Positions 43,289 to 52,211 of a stretch of 64,000 nucleotides of DNA are shown here, piece by piece. Source of the stretch: Candidatus Zemynaea palustris. GTDB taxonomy: Bacteria > Vulcanimicrobiota > Vulcanimicrobiia > Vulcanimicrobiales > Vulcanimicrobiaceae. The DNA is taken from assembly GCA_003134695.1 (NCBI GenBank), contig PLCB01000037.1:57339-121338 (forward strand), written 5' to 3'. Under the pieces are notes generated by a model that saw only the letters and a list, made by a program, of their open reading frames with translations, was not told where the DNA came from and ran no database searches. The position numbers were made by a program, and so were the translations under genes. Positions within the stretch are counted from its first letter, which is position 1. Each line of letters begins with the position of its first letter.

Positions 43289-44458
43289 TTATCGCCAGCC
43301 GCGCGCGGCGCGCGTCCTCACCGGCGGTGTCGGCGCCGCGGGCGGGAGCTCGGGGGTCTTTGCGCGAGCGATACGTCTTCCGAGTTTGTGCTCGATCTGA
43401 GCGAATGAGCTTTCCTCGTCCTTGGAGACGAACGTGATGGCGTCGCCGACCGCCTGGGCGCGGGCCGTGCGGCCGACACGGTGGATGTAGTCTTCCGGGA
43501 CGAGCGGGACGTCGAAGTTCACGACGTGCCCAAGCTGCAGAATGTCGATGCCGCGCGCGGCGATGTCGGTGGCAACCAGCACTCGGCATTTGCCTCGCTT
43601 GAACTGGGCTAGTGCGTGCGTCCGCTGAGCTTGCGAACGATTGCCGTGGATTCGTTCCACCGGGATATCGTGGCGAGCGAGCAGCGTGGCGAGCCGGTTG
43701 GCGCGGGCCTTCGTGCGCGTAAAGGCCAAGGCACTGAAAATCTCGTTGCCCTTCAGCAACTCGAGCAGCAGATCGCCTTTACGGTTCTGGTCGATCGTGT
43801 AGACCGTTTGCGTGACACCGGCCGCCGGTTGTCCATGCACCGTGAGATCGATGCGCACGGGATCTTTGAGCAGTTCCTTTGCCAAGACGACGATCGGAGG
43901 CGGCATCGTCGCCGAAAACAGCATCGTCCGGCGCGCTCGCGGAAGACGTTTCAGAATCCGCCGCACGTCGGGCAAGAAGCCCATGTCGAGCATGCGGTCC
44001 GCTTCGTCAAGCACGAGATGTTCGATGCCGCTCAAATCGAGCGTTCCTTGCGTAAGATGATCGAGCAGGCGGCCCGGCGTCGCCACGATCACATCCGTCC
44101 CACGTTTTAAGGCGGACGCTTGCGGACCGAAACCGACGCCGCCGAAGATCGCGGTAATCCGGATGTTGGAATATTTGCCAAGCGCGGTTCCGTGGGCGGC
44201 GATCTGCGCCGCGAGCTCCCGCGTCGGCGCAACGATCAAAGCGCGCGCCGAGCCGGACTTTCCGGCGGCGAGCGCTTCGAGCAAGGGCAGGATGAAGGCG
44301 GCGGTTTTCCCGCTTCCGGTTGCCGCACTAGCGAGTATGTCGCGTCCTGCGAGTGCCGGTGGAATCGCGGCGGCCTGCACGGGGGTTGGTTTGGTATGAC
44401 CGAGCTCACGGACGGCGCGTAGCGACGCCGAACTCAGCTTGAGGTCGTCGAATGTCAT
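43289..44458 (-). CDS. DEAD-box RNA helicase (RhlE-like)
   Basis: This ATP-dependent RNA helicase probably remodels rRNA or mRNA structures. All core motifs are intact in 389 residues: Q motif HTKPTPVQAAAIPPAL, motif I AATGSGKTAAF, Ia APTRELAAQI, Ib TPGRLLDHL, II VLDEADRMLDMGF, III SATMPP, IV-V FTRTKARANRLA and VATDIAARGIDI, VI HRVGRTARA. The C-terminus is a short basic, Pro/Arg-rich tail that may bind RNA. ATG at 44458. A well-formed promoter lies about 70 bp upstream. The long AT-richer leader fits cold-inducible helicases, but that is speculation. Confidence 0.95.
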   Translation of the reverse strand: MTFDDLKLSSASLRAVRELGHTKPTPVQAAAIPPALAGRDILASAATGSGKTAAFILPLLEALAAGKSGSARALIVAPTRELAAQIAAHGTALGKYSNIRITAIFGGVGFGPQASALKRGTDVIVATPGRLLDHLTQGTLDLSGIEHLVLDEADRMLDMGFLPDVRRILKRLPRARRTMLFSATMPPPIVVLAKELLKDPVRIDLTVHGQPAAGVTQTVYTIDQNRKGDLLLELLKGNEIFSALAFTRTKARANRLATLLARHDIPVERIHGNRSQAQRTHALAQFKRGKCRVLVATDIAARGIDILQLGHVVNFDVPLVPEDYIHRVGRTARAQAVGDAITFVSKDEESSFAQIEHKLGRRIARAKTPELPPAAPTPPVRTRAARGWR

Positions 44459-44530
44459 TATGTGGGGGTTTCTTTCAAGAATGCGCGAGTCGGTCGCTCA
44501 TTCGAAAGATCCGCGCGCGAGTGACGGCAC

Positions 44531-44559
44531 AGTATGTCACGGTTCCGGGGTTATGTCAA
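44531..44559 (-). promoter_or_regulatory. Sigma-70-type promoter of the DEAD-box helicase gene
   Basis: On the minus strand TTGACA (44559-44554) is followed after exactly 17 nt by CATACT (44536-44531). This is the best consensus promoter seen in the window. Transcription would begin near 44524 and leave a 5' leader of about 65 nt before the ATG at 44458. Confidence 0.7.
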
Positions 44560-44613
44560 ATTCTTTGGTCGCAGGGACGAGAAGCGGACTGATTGCAGTT
44601 CGCCCGCGCGCGC

Positions 44614-45024
44614 TCAGCGCGAATTCAAAGCAGTAGCCGCCTTCTGAAGATCGGCCGGTGCGACGAAGATGATCGCGCCGAAGTGACCGCGATCGTCCGA
44701 AACAGCCTGCGCGGCGCTGACATTGACCTTTGCTTGCGCCAGCGCTTCGAACTTCTCTGCGATCGCTCCGGGACGATCGCCGCCGGAGACGTAGAACGCC
44801 GGCGTCGGCGCCCCGATCTCGAGGCCGGCTGCTTTGGCGGCGGCTGCGAAGCCGGCTCCGTCTTTGGGCACGAGTTCCAATTTGGCTTTGCCGGGGCCGG
44901 CCGGATAGCCCCAGGCCGCAATGAGATTGACGCCGCGCAAGGCGGCCAGCGCGCGCGCGCCTGCTCCCACCTCATCCTTGATGTCGATCGTGTAGTGTTC
45001 GACCCGTCGAACGTCGTCAGCCAT
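44614..45024 (-). CDS. ACT-domain-like small protein
   Basis: The 136-residue protein looks like two ACT-type halves: HYTIDIKDEVGAGARALAAL with the strand-helix start (residues 9-30) and AFYVSGGDRPGAIAEKFEAL (about 76-97). The GDRPGA turn is the usual ligand-binding loop. Such proteins bind amino acids or act as small regulators; no ligand is identifiable. ATG at 45024 is chosen because homology-like sequence starts there; the frame stays open upstream but overlaps def on the other strand. It is divergent from def. Confidence 0.75.
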   Translation of the reverse strand: MADDVRRVEHYTIDIKDEVGAGARALAALRGVNLIAAWGYPAGPGKAKLELVPKDGAGFAAAAKAAGLEIGAPTPAFYVSGGDRPGAIAEKFEALAQAKVNVSAAQAVSDDRGHFGAIIFVAPADLQKAATALNSR

Positions 45025-45105
45025 GGTGCACCTCCGCACTAGACTCTCCGCCGCGCGCGCCTGCACGTCCTTGCTGGGATCGTGACGAGCAGAGGGGCGG
45101 ACTGA

Positions 45106-45134
45106 TTGAGGGGGCTTGGCAAGCCCGATATAAT
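45106..45134 (+). promoter_or_regulatory. def promoter, positioned for a leaderless transcript
   Basis: TTGAGG (45106-45111) and TATAAT (45129-45134) are separated by 17 nt. The expected transcription start is at about 45141-45142, which is exactly the GTG that best starts def. No ribosome binding site is present. This promoter probably drives the def-fmt-rsmB-fhaAB-PP2C-rodA run. Confidence 0.65.
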
Positions 45135-45141
45135 GGACCCC

Positions 45142-45711
45142 GTGCCCTACTTTCGAGCGATCATCAACGAACCGCACCCCACCCTGCACAAGGCCGCCAA
45201 GAAGATGCGGCCGGAAGAGCTCCTCGACGCACTCGTCCAACAGATGATCGACGACATGTTCGTCACGATGTACGCGGCGCCGGGCATCGGCCTCGCCGCC
45301 CCGCAGATCAACGTCTCGAAGCGGCTGTTCGTCGTCGACCTGACCGAAGAACGTGAAGAATATAGACTCGGACCGCTCGTCTTCGTCAACCCGCGCTTTA
45401 CCGTTCGCGAAGGCGAGGTCGAATCCAACGAAGGCTGCCTCTCCGTGCCGGGAAAGGTCGGCGATCTCAAGCGCTACGAGCGAGTCGTCTGCGTCGCGCT
45501 CGATCGAAACGGCAAACGCTTCGAAGTCGAAGGCAAGGGGTTGTTCGGGCGGTGTCTCCAACACGAGATGGATCACCTCGACGGCACGCTCTACATCGAC
45601 AAGGCCCAGAACATCCGCGCGGCGGTCACCGCAGAAGAAGAAGAGACGGCGTCGACCGAAGGCGAGAGCACGAGCTCGGGCGACGGCGACGAGGCGGCCC
45701 TTTCGGCGTAA
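45142..45711 (+). CDS. def: Peptide deformylase
   Basis: Def removes the formyl group from nascent proteins. The three metal-site motifs are intact: GIGLAAPQ, EGCLSVPG and QHEMDHLDG, with the Cys, two His and catalytic Glu. About 25 acidic and Ser-rich residues form a C-terminal tail beyond the domain (EEEETASTEGESTSSGDGDE), longer than usual. GTG at 45142 is preferred because it coincides with the predicted transcription start. An ATG at 45133 overlaps the -10 box and would not be transcribed from that promoter. It is followed 16 bp later by fmt, the usual def-fmt pair. Confidence 0.95.
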   Translation: MPYFRAIINEPHPTLHKAAKKMRPEELLDALVQQMIDDMFVTMYAAPGIGLAAPQINVSKRLFVVDLTEEREEYRLGPLVFVNPRFTVREGEVESNEGCLSVPGKVGDLKRYERVVCVALDRNGKRFEVEGKGLFGRCLQHEMDHLDGTLYIDKAQNIRAAVTAEEEETASTEGESTSSGDGDEAALSA

Positions 45712-45727
45712 CGGCGAAGACGCCCGC

Positions 45728-46663
45728 ATGACCGGGGTCTTTTTCGGGACGAGCGCGTTCGCGGTGCCGTCGATGCACGCGTTTGCGAAAGCGCTCGACT
45801 GCAGACTCGTCGTTACGCAGCCGGATCGCCCCAGCGGTCGCGGTCACCAACTGCAGCCCACGCCGGTCAAGGTGGCCGCGCGAGAACTCGGCCTGGAAGT
45901 CATCGTACCCGAGAGCTTGCGTGACGCGATCGACGGGTTGCGCGACGCAGACGCCGACCTGTTTGCGGTCGTGTCGTACGGGAAGATCGTCCCGCAATCC
46001 ATCCTCGATTTGCCACGCCTCGGCGCGCTCAACGTGCACCCGAGCTTGCTGCCGCTCTATCGCGGCGCGACGCCGCTGCAAGCGCAGTTGCGCGACGGCG
46101 TCACGACCGGCGGCGTGACGATCATTCTGATGGACGCCGGGATGGACACCGGCGACATCGTGCTGCAAGAAAAGCGCACGATTGGTCCCGACGAAACCTA
46201 CGGCGAATTGCACGACCGTTTCGCTGCGCTCGGCGCCGAGATGCTGACGGAAGCGTGCGCGCAAGCGGCGAACGGAACGCTGCGACGAACGCCGCAAGCC
46301 GGTTTGGCCGATCCCCAAGCGATTACGGCGACCGCGACCCGGCCGCTCACCAAGGCAGATTTCGAACTCGACTGGCACTGGCCCGCAAGGCGGATCGTCA
46401 ACGTCACCCGATCGCTTTCACCGGCACCAGGCGCTCGCGCGGACATCGACGGCGTACACGTGAAAATTTTGCGCGCGAAGACTGACGCACTCGGCGAAAC
46501 GAGGCCGCGGCCGACGGGTACCGCGTTCGGAAAATTGTTGGGGGTCGAAGGTGATGCGGCGGTTGTCGCTTGCGGCGACGGCGCCGTCCTGATCGAACGC
46601 CTCGTCCCGCCGAGCCGTGCTTCGGTAGACGGAAAAACCTTCGCCATGCCGCGGCTATCTTGA
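45728..46663 (+). CDS. fmt: Methionyl-tRNA formyltransferase
   Basis: Fmt formylates initiator Met-tRNA. The catalytic Asn and His are in LGALNVHPSLLPLYRGATPL and the Asp in ILMDAGMDTGDIVL. The N-terminal GVFFGTSAFAVPSM and VTQPDRPSGRGHQL are typical, and the C-terminal OB-fold-like domain (about residues 205-310) is present. 311 residues, ATG at 45728. Its stop overlaps the TTG start of rsmB by 4 bp. Confidence 0.96.
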   Translation: MTGVFFGTSAFAVPSMHAFAKALDCRLVVTQPDRPSGRGHQLQPTPVKVAARELGLEVIVPESLRDAIDGLRDADADLFAVVSYGKIVPQSILDLPRLGALNVHPSLLPLYRGATPLQAQLRDGVTTGGVTIILMDAGMDTGDIVLQEKRTIGPDETYGELHDRFAALGAEMLTEACAQAANGTLRRTPQAGLADPQAITATATRPLTKADFELDWHWPARRIVNVTRSLSPAPGARADIDGVHVKILRAKTDALGETRPRPTGTAFGKLLGVEGDAAVVACGDGAVLIERLVPPSRASVDGKTFAMPRLS

Positions 46664-47988
46664 CCGCGACGACGGCGCGCCGCGAAACCGCGCGCGAACT
46701 CGCGTTGGCTGTCGTCCGCGACATCTTCGGACCCGACGAGCGCGGCGCCCACGCGGCGTTCGACGCACGCGCGCGAAAGTCGACGCTCGACCCGCGCGAT
46801 CGGGCTTTCGCCGCCGAGTTGGCCTATGGCGCGACCAAACAGCGACGGCTGATCGATTGGTACCTCGGACCCTATCTCGCCGGTCGCCACAAGCCGCTGC
46901 CACCGACGATCCACGAGATCCTCAGGCTCGGCATCTACCAATTGCGCATGATGTCCGGTGTCGACGTCCACGCCGGCGTCTATGAGACCGTGAACCTCGC
47001 GCTGCGTCACGGCCATCGCGGCACCGCCGGTCTCGTCAACGCGGTGCTGCGGCGTTTCATCGCCGACGATCCGCCGCCGCCGCATCCGTCGGATTTCGAA
47101 AGCCTCGACGACTATCTCGGGACGGCCTATTCGGTTCCGACCTGGATCGCCGCGCACTTCGGCCGCGTCTTCGGCGAGCGGCGCGAATCGATCTTGGCCG
47201 GACTGAACGCCGCCCCTCAGCACGCGGTCCGCGTGAACGGTCTCCGCACGACCGTCGACGACGCGATCGTGGCGCTGCAGGCGGACGGCACGAATGTCCG
47301 ACGCTCGGCACTCGTCGAAGAGTCGCTCGTCGTGGTGAACGGTCAGGCGAACGATGATCCGGGCGGCCGCTGGGCGATTCAAAGCGAGACGGCCGCTACG
47401 CCGGTCGACGTCCTCGCGCCACAGCAGGGCGAGCGCGTCCTCGATCTCTGCTCCGGCCGCGGGAACAAGAGCGTCCAAGCGGCGGCGCGGATGGGAGATC
47501 GTGGCGAACTCCTGTGCGTCGAGATCGAACCGCGCAAGGTGAAAATTCTGCGCGAGAGCCTCGCGCGAGCCGGCGTCACCTGTGCGACCATCGTTGAAGG
47601 CGACGCTCGTCGCGTCGACCTTCCCGAAAGCGATGCAATCTTGCTCGACGCACCTTGTTCCGGACTCGGCATCCTCGGCCGGCATCCGGAGGCGCGCTGG
47701 CGCAAGTCGCCCGACGACGGTAGCCGTCTCGCCTCGCTTCAGGCCGAGTTGCTCGATGCCGCGGCGGCTCGCGTGAAATCCGGCGGCCGTCTGGTCTACA
47801 GCGTTTGCACGACCGACCCGCGCGAAGGCGTCGAGGTGGTCGACGCGCTCCTCACCCGAAACGCTCAGTTTCGGCACGGGTTGTTTTCGGAACGCTACGC
47901 CGGCGTCGCAAGCGGTGGCGATCTGCTCATTCCGCCCGGAATCGAGGGGCGCGACGGTTTCTTCGTCGCGAACTTGGTCCGCGCGTGA
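46660..47988 (+). CDS. rsmB: 16S rRNA (cytosine-967-C5) methyltransferase
   Basis: RsmB methylates C967 of 16S rRNA. The N-terminal 140 residues are a NusB-like RNA-binding domain (ARELALAVVRDIFG, RDRAFAAELAYGATKQRRLI, GLVNAVLRRFI). The methyltransferase domain has SAM motif VLDLCSGRGNKSVQAAARMG, the DAPCSGLGILGRHPE motif with the first catalytic Cys and YSVCTTDPREGVEVV with the second. TTG at 46660 overlaps the fmt stop. 442 residues, normal length. The def-fmt-rsmB order is widespread. Confidence 0.96.
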   Translation: MTATTARRETARELALAVVRDIFGPDERGAHAAFDARARKSTLDPRDRAFAAELAYGATKQRRLIDWYLGPYLAGRHKPLPPTIHEILRLGIYQLRMMSGVDVHAGVYETVNLALRHGHRGTAGLVNAVLRRFIADDPPPPHPSDFESLDDYLGTAYSVPTWIAAHFGRVFGERRESILAGLNAAPQHAVRVNGLRTTVDDAIVALQADGTNVRRSALVEESLVVVNGQANDDPGGRWAIQSETAATPVDVLAPQQGERVLDLCSGRGNKSVQAAARMGDRGELLCVEIEPRKVKILRESLARAGVTCATIVEGDARRVDLPESDAILLDAPCSGLGILGRHPEARWRKSPDDGSRLASLQAELLDAAAARVKSGGRLVYSVCTTDPREGVEVVDALLTRNAQFRHGLFSERYAGVASGGDLLIPPGIEGRDGFFVANLVRA

Positions 47989-48632
47989 ACCCCTTCGAGC
48001 AACTCGAAGCGCTGTGTTCCGGCGCCGTCGAGCGTGCCTTCGCGCTTGCTTTCCCAAGCGCGCTCGAACCCGTCCAGGTCGCGCGAAAACTCGTCGCGTC
48101 ATTTGAGAGCGGTACATCGGCGGGACGTGGCGGCCGGCGTTTCATCGTCAACGTAAGCCCCGCGGACTTCGGGAGACTCGAATCCGATCGCGGCTATCTC
48201 GAACGTCAGTGGGGCGCGATGCTCACCCGCTTGGCCGAGCGCTCGCGGCTGCCCCAACGCCCACCGGAAGTCGAGCTGGCGAGCCGTTCCGATCTAGCCG
48301 CCGGTACCGTTGCGATCGCCGTCGAGCCGTTGGCGGCGCCGCTCGATCTCGCGCTCCGCGTCCGCCGCGGGCTGCCACTCGGCGCGCGCCTTCCCTTGCG
48401 CGGGTCGCTGCTTGTTGGCCGCGATCCGGGGTGCGACCTCGTCCTCACCGATCCGCGCGTCTCGCGCCGCCACCTCGCCATCGAGGCGACGGTCGACGCC
48501 ATCACGTTCCGCGATCTCGATTCGGCCAACGGCATCGTGCTGAACCGCGAAGAGCGAAAGGAGGGTCGCTTGGATTGCGGCGACATCCTCCGGCTCGGTG
48601 ATAGTGAGCTGGTCGTCGAGGCTGCCGAATGA
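47985..48632 (+). CDS. FhaA-like protein (DUF3662 plus FHA domain)
   Basis: The N-terminal part (MNPFEQLEALCSGAVERAFA to about residue 110) matches the DUF3662/FhaA-N region. The C-terminal 90 residues are an FHA phosphothreonine-binding domain with LLVGRDPGCDLVLTDPRVSR, the RHLAI strand and DSANGIVLNRE. In actinobacteria FhaA binds phosphorylated MviN and PBP to tune cell-wall synthesis. Here it is followed by a FhaB-like protein, a PP2C phosphatase and RodA in the same order. GTG at 47985 overlaps the rsmB stop. No Ser/Thr kinase gene is in the window. Confidence 0.88.
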   Translation: MNPFEQLEALCSGAVERAFALAFPSALEPVQVARKLVASFESGTSAGRGGRRFIVNVSPADFGRLESDRGYLERQWGAMLTRLAERSRLPQRPPEVELASRSDLAAGTVAIAVEPLAAPLDLALRVRRGLPLGARLPLRGSLLVGRDPGCDLVLTDPRVSRRHLAIEATVDAITFRDLDSANGIVLNREERKEGRLDCGDILRLGDSELVVEAAE

Positions 48633-49042
48633 CTCCGCGGGTCGAGAGCCTGGCCCTGGTCCTGTGCGCCGCGCTCTTCCTCATGTTCGCGCTCCCGCGC
48701 AGCCAAGGGCGGCGCATGCGCGACGACGCCCTGGCGGCTTTGCAGGCGGTCATCCTACGGGTAGAAGAAGATTCGCGGACGCGCACGGTGCGGGCGCCGG
48801 TCCCGATCACGATCGGCCGGGCGCCGTCCGCAACGCTCGTCATCCCGGACGCGCAGGTAAGTAGATTGCACGCACGGATCGATCTCATCGACGGAACGCT
48901 GGCCGTCCGCGACCTCGACAGTCGCAACGGAACGCTCGTCAATGCGCGTCCAATCGACGCGCCCGTCGAATTGCGGGACGGTGACGAGATCGACATCGGG
49001 ATGACGCGGATTGTTTTCTGCGGAGTCGGGCCGTGGAAGTAG
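48629..49042 (+). CDS. FhaB-like membrane-anchored FHA protein
   Basis: The 137-residue protein has an N-terminal hydrophobic anchor (SLALVLCAALFLMFALP) and a C-terminal FHA domain (TIGRAPSATLVIPDAQVSR, LHARI, DLDSRNGTLVNARPI). It matches FhaB/FipA of actinobacteria, which links Thr phosphorylation to division and elongation. ATG overlaps the upstream stop (ATGA), and its own end overlaps the PP2C gene by 10 bp. All three are therefore made as a coupled set. Confidence 0.9.
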   Translation: MTPRVESLALVLCAALFLMFALPRSQGRRMRDDALAALQAVILRVEEDSRTRTVRAPVPITIGRAPSATLVIPDAQVSRLHARIDLIDGTLAVRDLDSRNGTLVNARPIDAPVELRDGDEIDIGMTRIVFCGVGPWK

Positions 49043-49914
49043 CGGTCGGTTCCGACTTCGGCATCTGGCAGCGCCAGCAGAGCGACGCGCACGTCGCCGA
49101 AGCGTTTGCGCCCAACGTGACCTTTCTCGCCGTCGCCGACGGTTTCGGCGTACTCGGGAAAGGTGTCCCGACCGCGACGCTCGCTCTGACGACGATTCGC
49201 GACTACCTGCGCCGCCGGCAGCGTCACGGCGCGTTCGGCCCTCGTCAAGCGACGCCGAGCCATCTGCGCGCGCTGCTGCTCGCGGCGTTCGATCACGCCA
49301 ACGCGCGGCTGTTTGGCTTGAGCGGCAGCGGTGAGGATTTCGTCGGCAGCGGGACGTCGGTCACCGCGGTGCTCGTCGTGGGCTATCAAGCCTTTGTCGC
49401 ACACGTCGGCGACGCGCGCGCGTATCTGCTGCGTTTGGGACACGTCGAGCCGCTCACCGCCGACGACGCGATGTTTACCGACGATCCCCCCCGTGGCGCG
49501 AAGACCTCCGTTCCGGCCAAACCGCTCACCCGCGGACTCCTCTGGCGCAGCCTCGGAACGCAGCACAAGTTGGAGGTCAGCATCGCGAACGTGGAGTTGC
49601 TCTCGGGCGATGAACTCGTGCTCTGCACCGATGGTGTCCATCGCCGCGTCGAATCCGACGAAATCGGCGAGATTCTCGAACGCTCGCAGACGGCGACCGA
49701 AGCGGTGGCGCGGATGCTGGCGCTCGCGAAGGGACGAGGCAGCACCGACAACGGAACGCTCGTCGTCGGGCGTGAATTGCTCGCGGCGACGGCGGTCGCG
49801 ACACACGCCAACGTTTTTGACCGCCTGCGCGGAACGGTCGCGTTGGTGATCCTCGCGATCTTCGCCATCTCGTTCGCGGTCTACGTATACCGATTCGGCC
49901 TCGTGCCGCATTGA
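49033..49914 (+). CDS. PP2C-type Ser/Thr protein phosphatase with C-terminal membrane anchor (PstP/PrpC-like)
   Basis: This is a metal-dependent phosphatase that reverses Hanks-type kinase phosphorylation. Motifs are VADGFGVLGKG (a variant of the usual DGMGG), GSGTSVTAVLVV, AHVGDARAYLLR, VLCTDGVHRRV and STDNGTLVV, so the metal-binding Asp residues are kept. A single membrane helix (VALVILAIFAISFAVYVY) closes the 293-residue protein and puts the catalytic domain in the cytosol, as in PstP but without a long external domain. GTG at 49033. It is coupled to RodA by a TTGA overlap. Confidence 0.9.
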   Translation: MEVAVGSDFGIWQRQQSDAHVAEAFAPNVTFLAVADGFGVLGKGVPTATLALTTIRDYLRRRQRHGAFGPRQATPSHLRALLLAAFDHANARLFGLSGSGEDFVGSGTSVTAVLVVGYQAFVAHVGDARAYLLRLGHVEPLTADDAMFTDDPPRGAKTSVPAKPLTRGLLWRSLGTQHKLEVSIANVELLSGDELVLCTDGVHRRVESDEIGEILERSQTATEAVARMLALAKGRGSTDNGTLVVGRELLAATAVATHANVFDRLRGTVALVILAIFAISFAVYVYRFGLVPH

Positions 49915-51149
49915 TTTTTTTTCGGCGGGTGCTGCCGATGGCCGGGGCGCTCGCGGTCGGTGGCTTCGCGCTTTCGCTTACGCCGCGCGATTCGCTCGGA
50001 AATCCGCTGGGGTTGCTCGGGCTCGCGGCTCTGGCGCTCTTGTGGGCGGCGCGCGCGCCGCGTGACGCAAAGCGCGACGCGATGCTACCGGCGCTCGCCG
50101 TGATGCTTTCGGCGTTCGGCTTGACGGTGATCGCCCGACTCTCCGGCGATCTCGCGCGCAAACAAGAGGTCTGGCTCGCGATCTCGCTCATCATCGCGAT
50201 CCTCCTCGGGCCGGCGTTCGATCGCTTCCGGCGGCTCTCGGCGTACAAGTACGTTTGGGTGCTCGGCTCGATCGTGCTCTTCGCGCTCGTCGCCGTGTTC
50301 GGACAAGAAGTCAACGGCGCGAAATTGTGGATTCGGGTCGGACCGGTTCAGTACGAGCCGATCGAAATCATCAAGTTGTTCATCGTGTTCTTCATGGCGG
50401 CGTACCTGGCGGAGACGGCCGACGTCATCGCTTCGGCGAAGCCGTTCTCGCTGCGCGCCAACGCGAAGTACCTGGGGCCGCTCTTGGTCGGCTGGGGGGC
50501 CTCGATGGCGATCCTGGTTTTCGAGCGCGACATTGGGATGGCGGTGCTGCTGCTCGCGATCTTCGTCGCGATGCTCTACGTCGCGACGCGCCGGCTCGAC
50601 CTGATCGCCGGCGCTGCGGCCGTCTTCGCGCTTGGAATCTGGTGGGCGATCGGACATTACGCCTACGTCGCGGCGCGCGTTGCTGCATGGCACAATCCGT
50701 TCGCCGATCCGCTGGGCCGCGGATATCAGGCGTTGCAAGGCCTGTTTTCGCTCGCAGCCGGCGGATTGTTCGGGACCGGCTACAATCTCGGTCACCCCGC
50801 CCTGATCCCCGCCGCCGAGACCGACTATATTTACGCGGCCTGGGCCGAGGAATTCGGCGCGCTCGGCGGCGTCATCTTGATCGCCGCGTTCGGCATCATC
50901 GTCTGGCGCGCGCTCGTGGCGGCGCAAGCGCAACCGGACATCTATGCGAAACTGCTCGCAACGGGCCTCGCCGCGACGCTCGGTTTCCAGGTCTTCATCA
51001 TCGTCGGCGGCGTCGTCGGGCTCTTTCCGCTAACGGGCGTAACGTTGCCGTTCGTCTCGTACGGCGGAAGTTCGCTGGTCGCAAACTTCCTCTTGATCGC
51101 GCTCCTCTGGGCCATCGGCTCCGAACGTCCCGCCCGCTCGAGGTCCTAG
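49911..51149 (+). CDS. rodA: FtsW/RodA/SpoVE-family peptidoglycan polymerase
   Basis: SEDS-family glycosyltransferases polymerise lipid II. The 412-residue protein has about ten membrane helices. Family signatures include [32 protein letters not shown] (with the catalytic-type Asp in ERDIG), the extracellular [19 protein letters not shown], and [15 protein letters not shown] near the end. Gene context (FhaA, FhaB, PP2C upstream) suggests the elongation type RodA. The partner PBP2 and a PknB-type kinase, which follow rodA in actinobacteria, are absent. The next gene is on the other strand and overlaps by 4 bp. TTG start. Confidence 0.92.
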   Translation: MIFFRRVLPMAGALAVGGFALSLTPRDSLGNPLGLLGLAALALLWAARAPRDAKRDAMLPALAVMLSAFGLTVIARLSGDLARKQEVWLAISLIIAILLGPAFDRFRRLSAYKYVWVLGSIVLFALVAVFGQEVNGAKLWIRVGPVQYEPIEIIKLFIVFFMAAYLAETADVIASAKPFSLRANAKYLGPLLVGWGASMAILVFERDIGMAVLLLAIFVAMLYVATRRLDLIAGAAAVFALGIWWAIGHYAYVAARVAAWHNPFADPLGRGYQALQGLFSLAAGGLFGTGYNLGHPALIPAAETDYIYAAWAEEFGALGGVILIAAFGIIVWRALVAAQAQPDIYAKLLATGLAATLGFQVFIIVGGVVGLFPLTGVTLPFVSYGGSSLVANFLLIALLWAIGSERPARSRS

Positions 51150-52147
51150 GCTTCGGCGACGCGGCTCAGGTATCGATCGCGCGTCGGGGCATCGATGAAC
51201 GAGGCCGTGAAACTGTTTCGCGCGAGCGTAGCGAGCGTGCCATCGTCGAGGGCGAGCGCGTCGGCGACGCCGGCTAGATTGTCGCCGACGTAACCGCCGA
51301 AATAGGCCGGATCGTCGGAGTTGACGGTCGCGTGAAGGCCCAATTCGAGCATCCGCGCGAGGGGATGGTCGCGCAACGTGTCGACGACCCGCAATTTCAC
51401 GTTCGAAAACGGACAGACCGTGAGCGGGATCTTCTCGTCGCGCAAGCGAGCGACGAGTTTGGGGTCTTCGAGGCTTCGAACGCCGTGGTCGACCCGCGAA
51501 ACCTTGAGCACGTCGAGCGCCTCCCACACATATTCGGGCGGCCCTTCCTCGCCCGCGTGCGCGACGGTGAGCAATCCCTCGGCGCGTGCGCGCTCGAAGA
51601 CGTGGCGGAATTTCGTCGGCGGATGACCGACCTCGGCCGAGTCGAGGCCGACCGCGACGATCCGGTCGCCGTGGTGGCGCAGTGCCGTTTCCAGCGTCTG
51701 CATCGCGGACTCGGCGGTCAGGTCGCGGAGGAAACATAGGATTAACTTGCTGCTGATCCCGTAGCGCCTCTCGCTCTCACGCAGCGCCGACCATAGACCG
51801 TCGCTCACGACCTCATAGGGGATTCCGCGCGCCGTGTGGGCCTGCGGATCGAAAAAAATCTCCGCGTGGACGACGCCCTGCCCTTTGGCGCGGGCGAGAT
51901 ACGCGTGCGCAAGATCGGCGAAGTCTTGCTCCGTCCGAAGGACCGCCATCGCATCGTAATAGAGGTTGAGAAACGATTGCAGGTCGCTGAACTCGTACGC
52001 TCGCCGCAACGCGTCGACCGACGGATACGGCACGGTCACCTTGTTCCGTTCCGCGATCTCGAAGATCAGCTCCGGCTCAAACGTTCCCTCGATATGAAGA
52101 TGAAGTTCCGCCTTCGGGAGGCGGTGCGCAAACGACGCGTCGGCCAT
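51146..52147 (-). CDS. Adenosine/adenine deaminase family protein
   Basis: This is a zinc-dependent amidohydrolase of the adenosine deaminase superfamily, used in purine salvage. It has [20 protein letters not shown] (zinc His pair), the [17 protein letters not shown] region with metal His and catalytic Glu, [11 protein letters not shown], and [13 protein letters not shown] with the catalytic Asp pair. The LHLHIEGT start is closer to the adenine deaminase (Ade type, PA0148-like) branch, so adenine may be the substrate instead of adenosine. 333 residues, ATG at 52147. It overlaps rodA tail to tail. Confidence 0.9.
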   Translation of the reverse strand: MADASFAHRLPKAELHLHIEGTFEPELIFEIAERNKVTVPYPSVDALRRAYEFSDLQSFLNLYYDAMAVLRTEQDFADLAHAYLARAKGQGVVHAEIFFDPQAHTARGIPYEVVSDGLWSALRESERRYGISSKLILCFLRDLTAESAMQTLETALRHHGDRIVAVGLDSAEVGHPPTKFRHVFERARAEGLLTVAHAGEEGPPEYVWEALDVLKVSRVDHGVRSLEDPKLVARLRDEKIPLTVCPFSNVKLRVVDTLRDHPLARMLELGLHATVNSDDPAYFGGYVGDNLAGVADALALDDGTLATLARNSFTASFIDAPTRDRYLSRVAEA

Positions 52148-52211
52148 TCTGCGGGAAGAACGCGATGTGGTGGCCGGATTCCTCTATCAAGAATCGCCGC
52201 GCCTCCGTCAG

